A DNA stretch of 64,000 bases from Actinopolymorpha pittospori (GTDB taxonomy: Bacteria > Actinomycetota > Actinomycetes > Propionibacteriales > Actinopolymorphaceae). Made by a program: the position numbers and the translations under genes. The stretch is from positions 1,736,001 through 1,800,000 of the forward strand of contig NZ_JADBEM010000001.1 in NCBI RefSeq assembly GCF_014873875.1, read 5' to 3'. The notes below the pieces were generated by a model. The model was given only the letters and a program-made list of their open reading frames with translations, made no database searches and was not told the origin of the DNA. Shown piece after piece: positions 1 through 8,082 of this stretch (the stretch's first letter is position 1; each line of letters begins with the position of its first letter).

Positions 1-336
1 GTGCAGTCGTCGCGCGAGCCGGTCGCGGACGACGACGCTGGACTTGCGGCCGTCCGCGGTGACGTCCAGCGTCCCCAGGAAGGACAGCACAGCGTCGTGG
101 TCTTCGGGGAAGACCAGCAGGGCGCCGTGGGCGAAGCGACAGTGCCGGGCCAGTGCCTGCACGACGTCCGCGCCCGACGGCGGCAACACCACGGCGAAGG
201 CATGCGCCGCCGTGCTCGCCCGCACGAGGTCGAGCATCGCCAGGACTCGCTCGGCGTCCTCCGGGTGCATTCCGGCGTTCGCGACCACACCGGTCTCCTG
301 CGATCCGGTGGATGCCGGCATGCGCGACGGTTTCAT
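1..336 (-). CDS. Hypothetical protein, 3' end cut by window edge
   Basis: An open minus-strand frame starts at an ATG (334-336) preceded by a good AGGGGGA ribosome site and runs off the left edge after 112 codons without a stop. The protein begins MKPSRMPASTGSQETG and has an alternating hydrophobic, alpha/beta-like middle (AHAFAVVLPPSGADVV, GALLVFPEDHDAVLSFL). I do not recognise a family, and no catalytic motif or membrane segment is visible in the part present. Codon use (G/C third positions) fits a real gene, and the overlapping plus-strand frames look like its shadows. Function unknown; completeness unknown because the C-terminus is missing. Confidence 0.6.
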   Translation of the reverse strand, partial: MKPSRMPASTGSQETGVVANAGMHPEDAERVLAMLDLVRASTAAHAFAVVLPPSGADVVQALARHCRFAHGALLVFPEDHDAVLSFLGTLDVTADGRKSSVVVRDRLARRLH

Positions 337-657
337 CAGTCCCCCTTGGTCTGAACGTCTCCACGCAGGATCGAGTGCCTGGTGAGGTAGCCCGGATGTG
401 GTGACACGCGAAACGGGTGTCAGGTGCTGGCGGCCCGAACCACGTCGTGTGGTTGCCGTCATGGGGTGGACCTGGACCACCCCGGTGTGAGTCCAACTCC
501 ACGGCGGTGTGCGCGGCCGTGAAGATCATCTGCCCCGCGAGTAGTGATCGTATGGGCGCGTTCGGTCATACGGAGATGACCGAGCATGAAATTGAGGTGA
601 CCTTAACGTGGCCAGCGACAGCGGGATTCGCGTTGGACGACAGGGCCCTTCGAGCTT
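337..657. other. Intergenic region with small inverted repeats, no gene seen
   Basis: Between the divergent edge gene and the helix-turn-helix gene I see no convincing coding frame. Three small inverted repeats are present: TGACAC/GTGTCA (402-407 with 417-422), AACCAC/GTGGTT (438-443 with 449-454) and GGGGTGG/CCACCCC (463-469 with 477-483). They could be hairpins or operator halves; none carries a T-run. A short open frame at 417-662 has no ribosome site and no recognisable content. Confidence 0.4.
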
Positions 658-697
658 CTTGACATGAGACGTCAAGTACTTGACGATAGGCGTCAAG
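658..697. promoter_or_regulatory. Tandem operator array, two CTTGAC-N7-GTCAAG units
   Basis: Two identical inverted-repeat units, CTTGAC-N7-GTCAAG, lie at 658-676 and 679-697. The repeat period is 21 bp, two turns of the helix, so all four half-sites lie on one face. The junction makes a perfect 16-bp palindrome (670-685). The array sits 25-40 bp before the start of the helix-turn-helix gene, a usual place for an autoregulatory operator. Which protein binds it is inference. Confidence 0.6.
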
Positions 698-722
698 TAG
701 ACGGGAGGTCGGGCGATGGTGA

Positions 723-1214
723 GTGAGCGCTGACATGACAACCACTGACGCCGAACGCGAGCAGTTGGCCGCACACCTCCGCCAGCTCCTCGACAACCGG
801 CTGCTCGACCCGATCGACATCCTGCTCGCCCCGGGCCCGGTGCTCGACCAGCTCCGCGACCGGGCGAACGACCAGGCACGAGCCTGGGCCGATCAGCTCC
901 TCGACGGCACCGAACAACAGGCGATGTACGTCGTCGTGCGCCTGGTCAGCGCGTTGTACCCGGCCGACGAGGTGTTCGACCCGCCCGCACAGTGGTGGCG
1001 GACACCGCTCGGCCAGGTCACCGCGCGCCGGCTCGGCCACCCGACCGTCCCGGCCGTGACCAACGCCGTGGCCGCGGCGATGCTCGGCGTCACCCGGCAG
1101 GGTGTCCACGACCTGCTCAGCCGCGGCAAGCTCACCCAGCACCCCGACGGCGGCGTGGACGTCACCTCCGTCCGCGACCGGCTCCGTCGACGCCATGACG
1201 CCATGACGCCATGA
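723..1214 (+). CDS. Helix-turn-helix DNA-binding protein
   Basis: 163-aa protein. Residues about 112-140 (VTNAVAAAMLGVTRQGVHDL) look like a helix-turn-helix of the excisionase/MerR-like kind, with a basic tail RDRLRRRHD; the first 100 residues are helical and of unknown role. The likely job is transcriptional control, perhaps of itself, because the CTTGAC/GTCAAG array lies directly upstream. The start is uncertain: the GGGAGG site at 703-708 is 14 nt from this GTG, ATG 735 is a second option, and ATG 716 opens a five-codon frame (MVSER, stop 731-733) ending one base before ATG 735, which could couple translation. Three 8-bp ACGCCATG repeats run into the stop codon. Confidence 0.6.
   Translation: MSADMTTTDAEREQLAAHLRQLLDNRLLDPIDILLAPGPVLDQLRDRANDQARAWADQLLDGTEQQAMYVVVRLVSALYPADEVFDPPAQWWRTPLGQVTARRLGHPTVPAVTNAVAAAMLGVTRQGVHDLLSRGKLTQHPDGGVDVTSVRDRLRRRHDAMTP
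1190..1213 (+). repeat. Three tandem copies of ACGCCATG at a gene's 3' end
   Basis: ACGCCATG occurs three times in a row and the TGA stop of the helix-turn-helix gene (1212-1214) lies in the last copy. The unit is 8 bp, not a multiple of three, so gain or loss of a copy would change the C-terminus. Confidence 0.75.
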
Positions 1215-1365
1215 CCTGAACCTGAGCGTTCCACGGTTCGGGCGTCACCCCACCAGCCCGACAACCCGCCACCACACATCGCCTCGACGCCCCGCCACCA
1301 CCCGTGCCCACGCCGGCCGGGCGGCCGGCGGTCACTGCCCCATGCCCTCATCCGGGAGGATCACC

Positions 1366-2421
1366 ATGCCCATGGCACCTGAACCGAACATCCCCACGTC
1401 CCCACCTGAGTCCACCGCCACGTCTGCCGCCACGTCCACCGCTACGTCCACGGCCAGTTCCGCGGCTGAGTCCACCGGCACCTCGACGGCCGTGAGCGCG
1501 CCCTCGACGCCGATCGACCTGATGGTCGAGTCCGGCCCGGTCCCCATCGCCGTCCGCGACTTCGGTGGCACCGGCCTTCCGCTGATCCTGGTGCACGGCG
1601 CGGGTGGCAACCTGCTCGCCTGGACGACGACCGCCGAGCGGCTCACCCCCCACCACCGCGTCGTCGCACTGGACCTGCGCTGCCACGGACGTTCCGGCGA
1701 CGGTCCGTGGAGCTGGGCGGACGCACTGACCGACATCGCGGCCGTGGCCGACCACTTCGGCTTCGACAACCCGGCGGTGGCCGGCCACTCACTCGGCGGC
1801 AGCATCGCGACCTGGTGGGGCCGCGAGCACCCGAACTGTCCGGGGATCGTCAACTTCGACGGGCATCGCGGCGCGGAGACCCACCCGGACAACTACGTCG
1901 GCATGGACCCCGCCCAGCTCGCCGCCGACCTCGCGAGGCTCTCGGAGCTGTTCACCGGGCAGGCACACGCGATGGGCCAGCCGCTCGCACCGGAGCAGGT
2001 CGAGGCGATGCGAAACCAGCACCGGGCGCAGGCGGCCGGCCTGGTCCTCACCGAGGAGCAGGCCGTGGAGATCTTCGACCGCAACCTCACCGTCCGCGAC
2101 GGGCAGACGTTCCTGCGGCCCGGGCCGGAGTTCGTCAGCGCGCTGCGGGCTTCCCTCCTCGAGGATGACCTCTTCCCCGTCCTGCATGAGGTTCGGTGCC
2201 CGATCCTGGTCTGCCTGGCGACCAGGGACCTCCCGGCCGCGCAGGCGTTCGGGGACCTGATGGCGGCGTTCCGCCGTGGCCTGGACCGGGACTTCGCGCG
2301 GCTGCGGGCGGCCAACCCGGCCGTACGCGTGGTGGAGGTGAACGCCAGCCACGCCATGACGCTGGAACAGCCGGAGGACCTCACCGACCGGCTGGTCGAG
2401 TTCCTCGCCGGACGCGGCTGA
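1366..2421 (+). CDS. Alpha/beta hydrolase with Ser/Thr/Ala-rich N-terminal tail
   Basis: 351-aa alpha/beta-hydrolase-fold protein. Seen: oxyanion region LVHGAGGN, nucleophile elbow GHSLGG (Ser about 142), and a C-terminal His in NASHAMTLEQPEDL (about 329), the usual Ser-His-acid set. Substrate cannot be told; the family includes esterases, epoxide hydrolases and haloperoxidase-like enzymes. The first 45 residues are a low-complexity Ser/Thr/Ala run encoded by repeated ACGTC-like units and are not part of the fold. Start chosen at ATG 1366 because GGAGGA (1355-1360) is correctly spaced; an upstream in-frame ATG at 1342 lacks a site. No signal peptide or lipobox seen. Confidence 0.75.
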   Translation: MPMAPEPNIPTSPPESTATSAATSTATSTASSAAESTGTSTAVSAPSTPIDLMVESGPVPIAVRDFGGTGLPLILVHGAGGNLLAWTTTAERLTPHHRVVALDLRCHGRSGDGPWSWADALTDIAAVADHFGFDNPAVAGHSLGGSIATWWGREHPNCPGIVNFDGHRGAETHPDNYVGMDPAQLAADLARLSELFTGQAHAMGQPLAPEQVEAMRNQHRAQAAGLVLTEEQAVEIFDRNLTVRDGQTFLRPGPEFVSALRASLLEDDLFPVLHEVRCPILVCLATRDLPAAQAFGDLMAAFRRGLDRDFARLRAANPAVRVVEVNASHAMTLEQPEDLTDRLVEFLAGRG

Positions 2422-2479
2422 CCACGCCCAAGCCCCCAACGGCCGACCCCACGGCAGGCCTCCACGGCCGACCACGGCA

Positions 2480-2495
2480 GCGGGCCCCTGCCCGC
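2480..2495. terminator. Short GC hairpin between convergent genes
   Basis: GCGGGC-CCCT-GCCCGC, a 6-bp stem with a 4-nt loop, lies between the converging hydrolase and SIS genes. There is no T-run; a factor-independent terminator is possible. Confidence 0.35.
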
Positions 2496-2497
2496 GC

Positions 2498-3109
2498 TCA
2501 GGCGCGGGCGGGAGCCGCCAGGTAGGTCCCGCGTTCGTCGGCCTCGCCCGCCGCCCAGGCGTCGACCCATTCGCTGACCAGGTGCAGCAGGAGCAGGTGC
2601 ATCTCCTGCGTTCGGGCCGTCGTGAGGGCCGACACCAGGAGCGGGAAGTCGGCATGGCGTACGGCGTCCCCGCCCGACCCGGCGGCGAAGAGGACGGTCT
2701 TCGCCCCGGCCTCCTGGGCGGCGGCCAGACCACGAACGACGTTCGGGGACCGCCCGCTGGTGGTGAAGGCGGCCACCACGTCACCGGGGCGGGCCAGCGC
2801 GCTGACCTGGCGGGCGAAGACGTCCTCGAAGCTGTAGTCGTTGCCGATGCAGGTGAGCACGGACGGGTCGACGCTGAGCGCGACCGCCGGCAGGGGGCGG
2901 CGCTCCCGCTTGTAGCGTCCGATGAGCTCACCCGCGAGGTGTTGGGCGTCGGAGGCGCTTCCACCGTTGCCGAAGGTGTAGAGCCGACCTCCGTTGTCGA
3001 ACGTCGTACACAGCAGTTCGCCGAGGTCGGCGACCTGGGCGAGAAGCGGCTCCACCGTCCGGGCGGTCTCGACATGGTCCGCCAACTGTCGAGCCAGGAG
3101 GTCACGCAT
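2498..3109 (-). CDS. SIS-domain sugar isomerase, GmhA-like
   Basis: 203-aa single SIS domain resembling phosphoheptose isomerase (GmhA). Seen: phosphosugar loop FGNGGSASDAQHLAGEL (about 47-62), second loop TTSGRSPNV (116-124), and a C-terminal helix ARTQEMHLLLLHLVSEW as in GmhA. Such enzymes interconvert aldose and ketose phosphates in the cytoplasm. ATG has AAGGAG upstream. It is the last of five co-directional genes with a GH38 glycosidase and two regulators, so it more likely serves the locus's own sugar than heptose synthesis; no other heptose genes are present. The substrate is inferred only from context. Confidence 0.75.
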   Translation of the reverse strand: MRDLLARQLADHVETARTVEPLLAQVADLGELLCTTFDNGGRLYTFGNGGSASDAQHLAGELIGRYKRERRPLPAVALSVDPSVLTCIGNDYSFEDVFARQVSALARPGDVVAAFTTSGRSPNVVRGLAAAQEAGAKTVLFAAGSGGDAVRHADFPLLVSALTTARTQEMHLLLLHLVSEWVDAWAAGEADERGTYLAAPARA

Positions 3110-3248
3110 ACATTGCTCCTTCGTTCGTGTGGAACCCCCGACACCCAGGTCGATGCGCGCACGGCACGCCTGTGTGGGTCACCCGGCACCCGCGCCGCCC
3201 GTCGCGCCCGTCGACGGCGGCGCTGGGCGGCCCGGCTGAGCGCTCCTC

Positions 3249-5771
3249 TCAGCCGTCCGCGACGAGCCGGTCCTCGAGCAGGTCGGTCTCCACGACCGGC
3301 TGGTCGGCCTCGGCCGGCACGAGGAAGGTCTTGATCTCGTGCGGCTCGAACGTCGCCTCGATCCGGCGGCCGACGAAACCGAGGTCCATGCTCCAGGCGG
3401 TCCGCGTGCCCGCCGACTCATAGGCGCGGACGACCAGCGCCCCGGAGCCGTCCTCCGCCCGCTTGAGCACGGTCGGGACAACCGAGTCCGACGACGTGGC
3501 GGACTCGCCGTCCGAGCCGCCGGTGACCTCCGACACCGCCGCGTAGGACGTCGTCGCCGGCCGAGGACCGTCGTGGTAGGACTCATACATCGTCTGAACG
3601 GGCTCGTTCAGCTCCGCCGCGAGCCGGTTGACCTGCCCCGTCGGGCGTTCACCGGCGTAGGGCACCAGGAGGTAGCGGAAGCGCTGACGGCCCTGGTCCT
3701 GGTAGCTGTAGTGCCCGTCAGGGTCGAGTTGACGGGGCTCGTGCCAGGCGTAGACCGGGCTGCGTGCCACGGTGATGCCGATGTCGCCGCCCGGGCTCAC
3801 GTCGTAGGCCGCCTTGGCGTCGTTGACGACGGTGAGCCCCACCGGTTCGTGGTGCCGGTTGGTGCCACTGACGTCGACCCAGGACTGGCCCGGTTCCTCC
3901 GCGCCGTCGACCGGCCGGGTGAGGTGGCCGAAGGGAATCTCGTAGGTCGCCGTCGCCTCTCTAAGGGCCGTGGGGATCCGCAACTTCAGCAGCTTCAGGC
4001 GTTCGTGCCAGTCGAGGGTGACGCGGACCTCCACGTGCCGCGCGTCGACGCCGAGAACGAACTCCTCGACCAGGCGGGAGGTGCCGTAACTGCTCTCGAC
4101 GCGCGCGATGGTACGCACCGGTCCGTCCTCGACGATCGAGGCGGAGTCGACAGTGAACTCCGCCCCACTCCCGGTGTAGGAGACGACCCGGTGACCCCAA
4201 GTGTCGGTCGGGTCGTCGCTCACCACGGTGTGCGGGGTGCGTACGCCGTCCAGCACGAACACCCCGCCCTCCTTGAGGAACAGGCCCGCCACTCCGCCCC
4301 GGTCGACGCTGAGCACGACGCGCAGATGGGCGTTCTCCAGCACGGGCGCGGCAGCCAGCGGGGTGGGAGCGGCCGGGGCGGGCGCGGGTGAGCCACCGGG
4401 TAGGGACTCGGGATGGATCCAGTACAACCGCCGGCCGAGCGGGGGCAGCTCGACCGGGAAGACCAGGCGGCGCGGATCCCAGGTCGTCGCGAGGGCGCGC
4501 GTCCGCTGCGCCGGCACAGGCGTGCCCGTGTCGTCTTCCACCCAGGCCCGGTCGGCGCTGAGCGCGAACTCGCACTCGACGTCGGTACGGACCGGCCAGG
4601 GGTGTGGGTTGAAGACCAGCACCGGCTGACTACCCTCCCGGAACGGGATGTCCGCGTCACGCGCGAGCGTCTGCAAGGCGAGGTTGACGGTACGCCGGGC
4701 GATGGACCGCGCCTCGCCGAGCTGGTCGCGGGCGTCGTCGTAGGCGGGTTCGATGGAGGTGCCGGGCAGGATGTCGTGGAACTGGTTGAACAGCACCAGC
4801 TTCCAGGCGTGGGTGAGCTCCTCCTGCGGATATCTCGTCCCGGCCACCTGCGCCGCGACGCTCGCCCAGCGCTCTGCCACCATCAACGCGTGCTCGGCCC
4901 CGCGCATCCACGCCTTGATGCCGGAGTGGGCGGAGTAGCAGCCCGCGGCGTGGTGCTGCAGGTCGCCGCGCCACACCGGCAGGTCGGCACCTGATGCCGC
5001 GACCTGCGCGACGTAGGCCGGTGGGCTGGACAGGCGCAGCTCGCCGTAGGAGCCGAGCTGGTCCAACCGGTGCACGCTGTCGAGGTTGGCCTTGGTCGGA
5101 CCGCCGCCGTGGTTGCCGACGCCGTAGAAGACCATCGCGCAGGACAGTCCGGGCGGAAGCTGCGCCACCGCCTTGTCGATGTGGTGGGCGATGTCGGCGC
5201 CGGGGCTGCAGTATTCGTGCGGGATCCGGTAGGCGAGCACCCGGGACCCGTCGGCCGACTCCCACCAGAAGGGGTTGCCGGGCAGCTGCGCCTCCTGCGC
5301 GCCGGGCCGCAGGAAGCAGTAGGCGGACAGACCCTGCTTGCGCAGGATCTGCGGAAGGTTCGCGTGGTGGCCGAACGGATCGGCGTTCAGCCCCACCGTC
5401 GCCGGTTGGCCGAACTTCTCCCGCAGGTAGCGCTGGCCGTACAGGCCCTGGCGGACGAAGGACTCACCGGTCGGAAGGTTGCAGTCGGGCTCGACCCACC
5501 AGCCACCGACGTTGACCCAGCGCCCCTCCGCGACCCGTTTGCGGATCTGTTCGAACAGGGCCGGGTCGCTCTCCTCGACCCAGGCCAGCAACGCGACCTG
5601 GTCGCAGGTGAAGACGAAGCCGGGGTACTCCTCCATCCGCTGGATCGCGGACCGAAACGTCGCCCGCGCCTCCTGGAAACCCTCCGGCCACTGCCACAGC
5701 CACACCGGGTCGATGTGTGCGTTCCCGACCATGTGCAGGACACGACTCGGTGACGCCTGTGGTCTCGACAT
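3249..5771 (-). CDS. Glycoside hydrolase family 38 alpha-mannosidase
   Basis: 840-aa GH38 enzyme. Zn site NAHIDPVWLWQWPEG near the N-terminus (His19, Asp21), candidate nucleophile Asp131 in GLNADPFGHHANLPQ, and long C-terminal beta domains normal for the family. GH38 enzymes hydrolyse alpha-mannosides with retention, via a Zn-assisted covalent intermediate. No signal peptide, so the substrate must be imported or cytosolic; no transporter lies in the window. Start set at the ATG with GAGGAG upstream; an in-frame ATG 51 nt further upstream (5822) lacks a site. Neighbours are LacI and AraC regulators, an SIS isomerase and a divergent kinase-aldolase pair, pointing to an inducible glycan or glycoside pathway. 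Confidence 0.9.
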   Translation of the reverse strand: MSRPQASPSRVLHMVGNAHIDPVWLWQWPEGFQEARATFRSAIQRMEEYPGFVFTCDQVALLAWVEESDPALFEQIRKRVAEGRWVNVGGWWVEPDCNLPTGESFVRQGLYGQRYLREKFGQPATVGLNADPFGHHANLPQILRKQGLSAYCFLRPGAQEAQLPGNPFWWESADGSRVLAYRIPHEYCSPGADIAHHIDKAVAQLPPGLSCAMVFYGVGNHGGGPTKANLDSVHRLDQLGSYGELRLSSPPAYVAQVAASGADLPVWRGDLQHHAAGCYSAHSGIKAWMRGAEHALMVAERWASVAAQVAGTRYPQEELTHAWKLVLFNQFHDILPGTSIEPAYDDARDQLGEARSIARRTVNLALQTLARDADIPFREGSQPVLVFNPHPWPVRTDVECEFALSADRAWVEDDTGTPVPAQRTRALATTWDPRRLVFPVELPPLGRRLYWIHPESLPGGSPAPAPAAPTPLAAAPVLENAHLRVVLSVDRGGVAGLFLKEGGVFVLDGVRTPHTVVSDDPTDTWGHRVVSYTGSGAEFTVDSASIVEDGPVRTIARVESSYGTSRLVEEFVLGVDARHVEVRVTLDWHERLKLLKLRIPTALREATATYEIPFGHLTRPVDGAEEPGQSWVDVSGTNRHHEPVGLTVVNDAKAAYDVSPGGDIGITVARSPVYAWHEPRQLDPDGHYSYQDQGRQRFRYLLVPYAGERPTGQVNRLAAELNEPVQTMYESYHDGPRPATTSYAAVSEVTGGSDGESATSSDSVVPTVLKRAEDGSGALVVRAYESAGTRTAWSMDLGFVGRRIEATFEPHEIKTFLVPAEADQPVVETDLLEDRLVADG

Positions 5772-5851
5772 CGCTGGCGCTCCTCGCATGCCCACCGGGG
5801 GCCTGGGTGGCATCGTTCCCACCCGGAACGTAGGGCGCGCGTCCGCTTACG

Positions 5852-6952
5852 TCAACGAGCGGAACCGGCGACCGCGGTCGCCTTGCGGGCGGCGCGGCGG
5901 CGCCTAACCAGCCGTGCTGTAGAGCCCCGCACGATCAGGGGACAGTCCAGCCGGCTGGTACGCGGGCGACCGGGCTTGGCCATCCGGTTGAGCAGCAGCC
6001 GCGCCGCGCGGGCGCCGAGTTCGACCGAGGGCTGGGCGACCGTCGTCACCCCCGGATCGACCATGCTCATCCAGGGCGAGTCGTCGAAGGCGACGAAGGA
6101 GAGGTCCTCCGGAATCCGCAGGCCGAGGCGGGCGGCCTGTCGCCAGACCGCCTCGGCGACGACGCTGTTGGCGGCGAACACCGCGGTGGGACGGTGCCGG
6201 TCGGAGAGCAGCTCCGCCGTACTGTCCTCGATCTGCTTCTCGTCGAAGCCGCAGAGCAGTACGGCGTCGTCGGGCATGCGCCGGCCCGCGGCGCTCCACG
6301 CCTGCAGGTAGCCCTTGTGGCGTCCGGCGTTGGTGGTCCACTCGGTCTCGTTCACGATCATCGTGATCCGCCGGTGGCCGAGTCCGAGGAGATGCTCGGT
6401 GAGCTGGCGGGCGCCGGTCACGTTGTCGACGAGGACCGCGTCGCACTCACCCCGGCAGAACTGCCGGTCGATCTCGATCAGGGGGACGCCGTTCCTGGTG
6501 ATCAGCTGGCTGGCCGCCGGCGAGACCGGGGTGAGCAGGACACCGGCGACCCGCATCTCCAGGACGGTGCGCGCCGCCGCCATCTCCTCCAGGTCGCTGC
6601 CGGTGTCGTCGACCAGGACGATCGTGTAGCCCTCTTCCTTCAGCACCGAACTCGCCCCCGCGGCGACGTCGGCGTAGAAACGGTTTCGCAGGTCCGAGAC
6701 CAACAGCCCCACGGTGAGTGCGTGGCGGGCCTTGAGGCTGCGGGCGTTGGCGTCGGGCACGTACCCCAACTCCTCCGCGGCGAGCAGCACTCGTTCCTTG
6801 GCCGCCGGTGCGGCGTAGCCGCGACCGGTCAGTGCCCGCGACGCCGTGGAGCGGGACACCCCGGCTCGGTCGGCGACGTCGGCAAGCGTTGTCCGGGTGG
6901 GCGGCAACTCAATCGCGGCAGCACTGACGCGTTGATGGCTGGGTTCGACCAC
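5852..6952 (-). CDS. LacI-family transcriptional regulator
   Basis: LacI/GalR regulator: helix-turn-helix TLADVADRAGVSRSTASRAL followed by the hinge and a periplasmic-binding-like domain (VGLLVSDLRNRFYADVAAGA, FAANSVVAEA, VAFDDSPWMSM). It probably represses the sugar genes around it and responds to a sugar ligand. Start uncertain: this GTG has GGAGG four bases upstream, somewhat close, while in-frame ATGs at 6979 and 7042 have no ribosome site. It lies 80 bp upstream of the GH38 gene on the same strand, so it may also be co-transcribed with it. Confidence 0.85.
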   Translation of the reverse strand: MVEPSHQRVSAAAIELPPTRTTLADVADRAGVSRSTASRALTGRGYAAPAAKERVLLAAEELGYVPDANARSLKARHALTVGLLVSDLRNRFYADVAAGASSVLKEEGYTIVLVDDTGSDLEEMAAARTVLEMRVAGVLLTPVSPAASQLITRNGVPLIEIDRQFCRGECDAVLVDNVTGARQLTEHLLGLGHRRITMIVNETEWTTNAGRHKGYLQAWSAAGRRMPDDAVLLCGFDEKQIEDSTAELLSDRHRPTAVFAANSVVAEAVWRQAARLGLRIPEDLSFVAFDDSPWMSMVDPGVTTVAQPSVELGARAARLLLNRMAKPGRPRTSRLDCPLIVRGSTARLVRRRRAARKATAVAGSAR

Positions 6953-7104
6953 GTGACCTCCAGGACTGACGGCGGCCATGCGGCGGCCGGGACTGGGAAA
7001 ACTGCCGGGAAAACCGACACGAACTCCACGGACGGTAGTCATCCCCGATCAGAAGCGTCAACGAAGAATTACCGGTGTCGCCGGATTTCACCGTTACGTG
7101 GTGA

Positions 7105-8082
7105 TCATGTGGTGGCCGCTGGTTCGTCGCCGTCCGGGCCGCCCAGGTGCGCGGTTCCAGTCCCAACGCGGAACGCTCCCGGCGGGACTCCCCAGTGCCG
7201 GCGGAACGCCGTCGTGAAATGCCGGACGTCTGGATACCCGCACGCGCGGGCGATCTCGGCGAGGGAGGGCGGCTCGGCGGCGGACCGTTCGAGCAGGCGC
7301 TGGGCCGCGATCTCGAGCCCGAGCCGGAGCCGGACGAGGAACGCGTGGATCGTCGTCCCCGTGAACGCTCGGAACAACCGGCTCACCTGCCGCTCGCTCA
7401 GGTGCACCTGCGCGGCGACGTCGCGAACGGCGACCGCCCGGTCGAAGTTGTCCTGCAGGTAGCGGACCATCCGCGCCGCCGCCTGCTCCTCCCGGCTGCC
7501 GGAGGCCGGATCGGGACGCGGCCGGGTCCCCGACTCGCCCACCACGGCCCGGGCGGTGTCGACCACCAGGACGCCGGCGAGCCCGGGCAGCACCTCGCCG
7601 TACGCCGGACCCGGCGCGGCGGCCTCGCCCGCCAGCAGGTCGAGGACCGCCGGTATCGGTCCGGCGGTCCTCGACACGACGGGAGCGCCCGGCGCCGCGA
7701 ACTGGTCCAGTAACTCCCGGCCCGCCGCCTGGTCTCGCCGGCGGCCCGGAGTCGGCACCAGCGTGTAGGACCAGAAGTGGACACACAACGGGTCGTCGTC
7801 GCTGGACACGATCTCGTGCACGTCACCGGGCCGGGCGACGAACAGCGTGCCCGCGTCCACCGGGTACTCGCGCCCACCGGTCCGGAAGACACCCTGGCCG
7901 GTGTAGGCGTAACAGATCTCGAAGAAGGAATGGGTGTGCAGGTAGTTCCGCCACGGCCGGGGCTCGTAGAAACCCCAGTACAGGAACTCCGCGCGGTGTC
8001 CCGCGACGTCGACACCGACGCGGACAGGGGTCAGCGCCTCGATCGCCCGACCGTTGCCAGGCACCCCCGGCCGGGGCGTCAC
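7105..8082 (-). CDS. AraC-family regulator with cupin sensor domain
   Basis: 325 aa. The N-terminal half is a cupin-like sensor (PWRNYLHTHSFFEICYAYTG, then PVDAGTLFVARPGDVHEI); the C-terminal about 100 residues hold the double AraC helix-turn-helix (VRDVAAQVHLSERQVSRLFR and LAEIARACGYPDVRHFTTAF). Such proteins usually activate nearby catabolic genes on binding a sugar. The start codon overlaps the stop of the dioxygenase gene by 4 bp (ATGA), so the two are translationally coupled. Confidence 0.88.
   Translation of the reverse strand: MTPRPGVPGNGRAIEALTPVRVGVDVAGHRAEFLYWGFYEPRPWRNYLHTHSFFEICYAYTGQGVFRTGGREYPVDAGTLFVARPGDVHEIVSSDDDPLCVHFWSYTLVPTPGRRRDQAAGRELLDQFAAPGAPVVSRTAGPIPAVLDLLAGEAAAPGPAYGEVLPGLAGVLVVDTARAVVGESGTRPRPDPASGSREEQAAARMVRYLQDNFDRAVAVRDVAAQVHLSERQVSRLFRAFTGTTIHAFLVRLRLGLEIAAQRLLERSAAEPPSLAEIARACGYPDVRHFTTAFRRHWGVPPGAFRVGTGTAHLGGPDGDEPAATT

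Noticed and set aside
417..662. 81-codon frame before the operator array
   Set aside because: No ribosome site, no family pattern, and it runs into the operator region; kept as intergenic.
6677..6688. LacI-type operator-like GAAACGGTTTC
   Set aside because: It lies inside the lacI coding sequence and encodes the conserved N-R-F-Y region of the family, so the palindrome is explained by the protein sequence.
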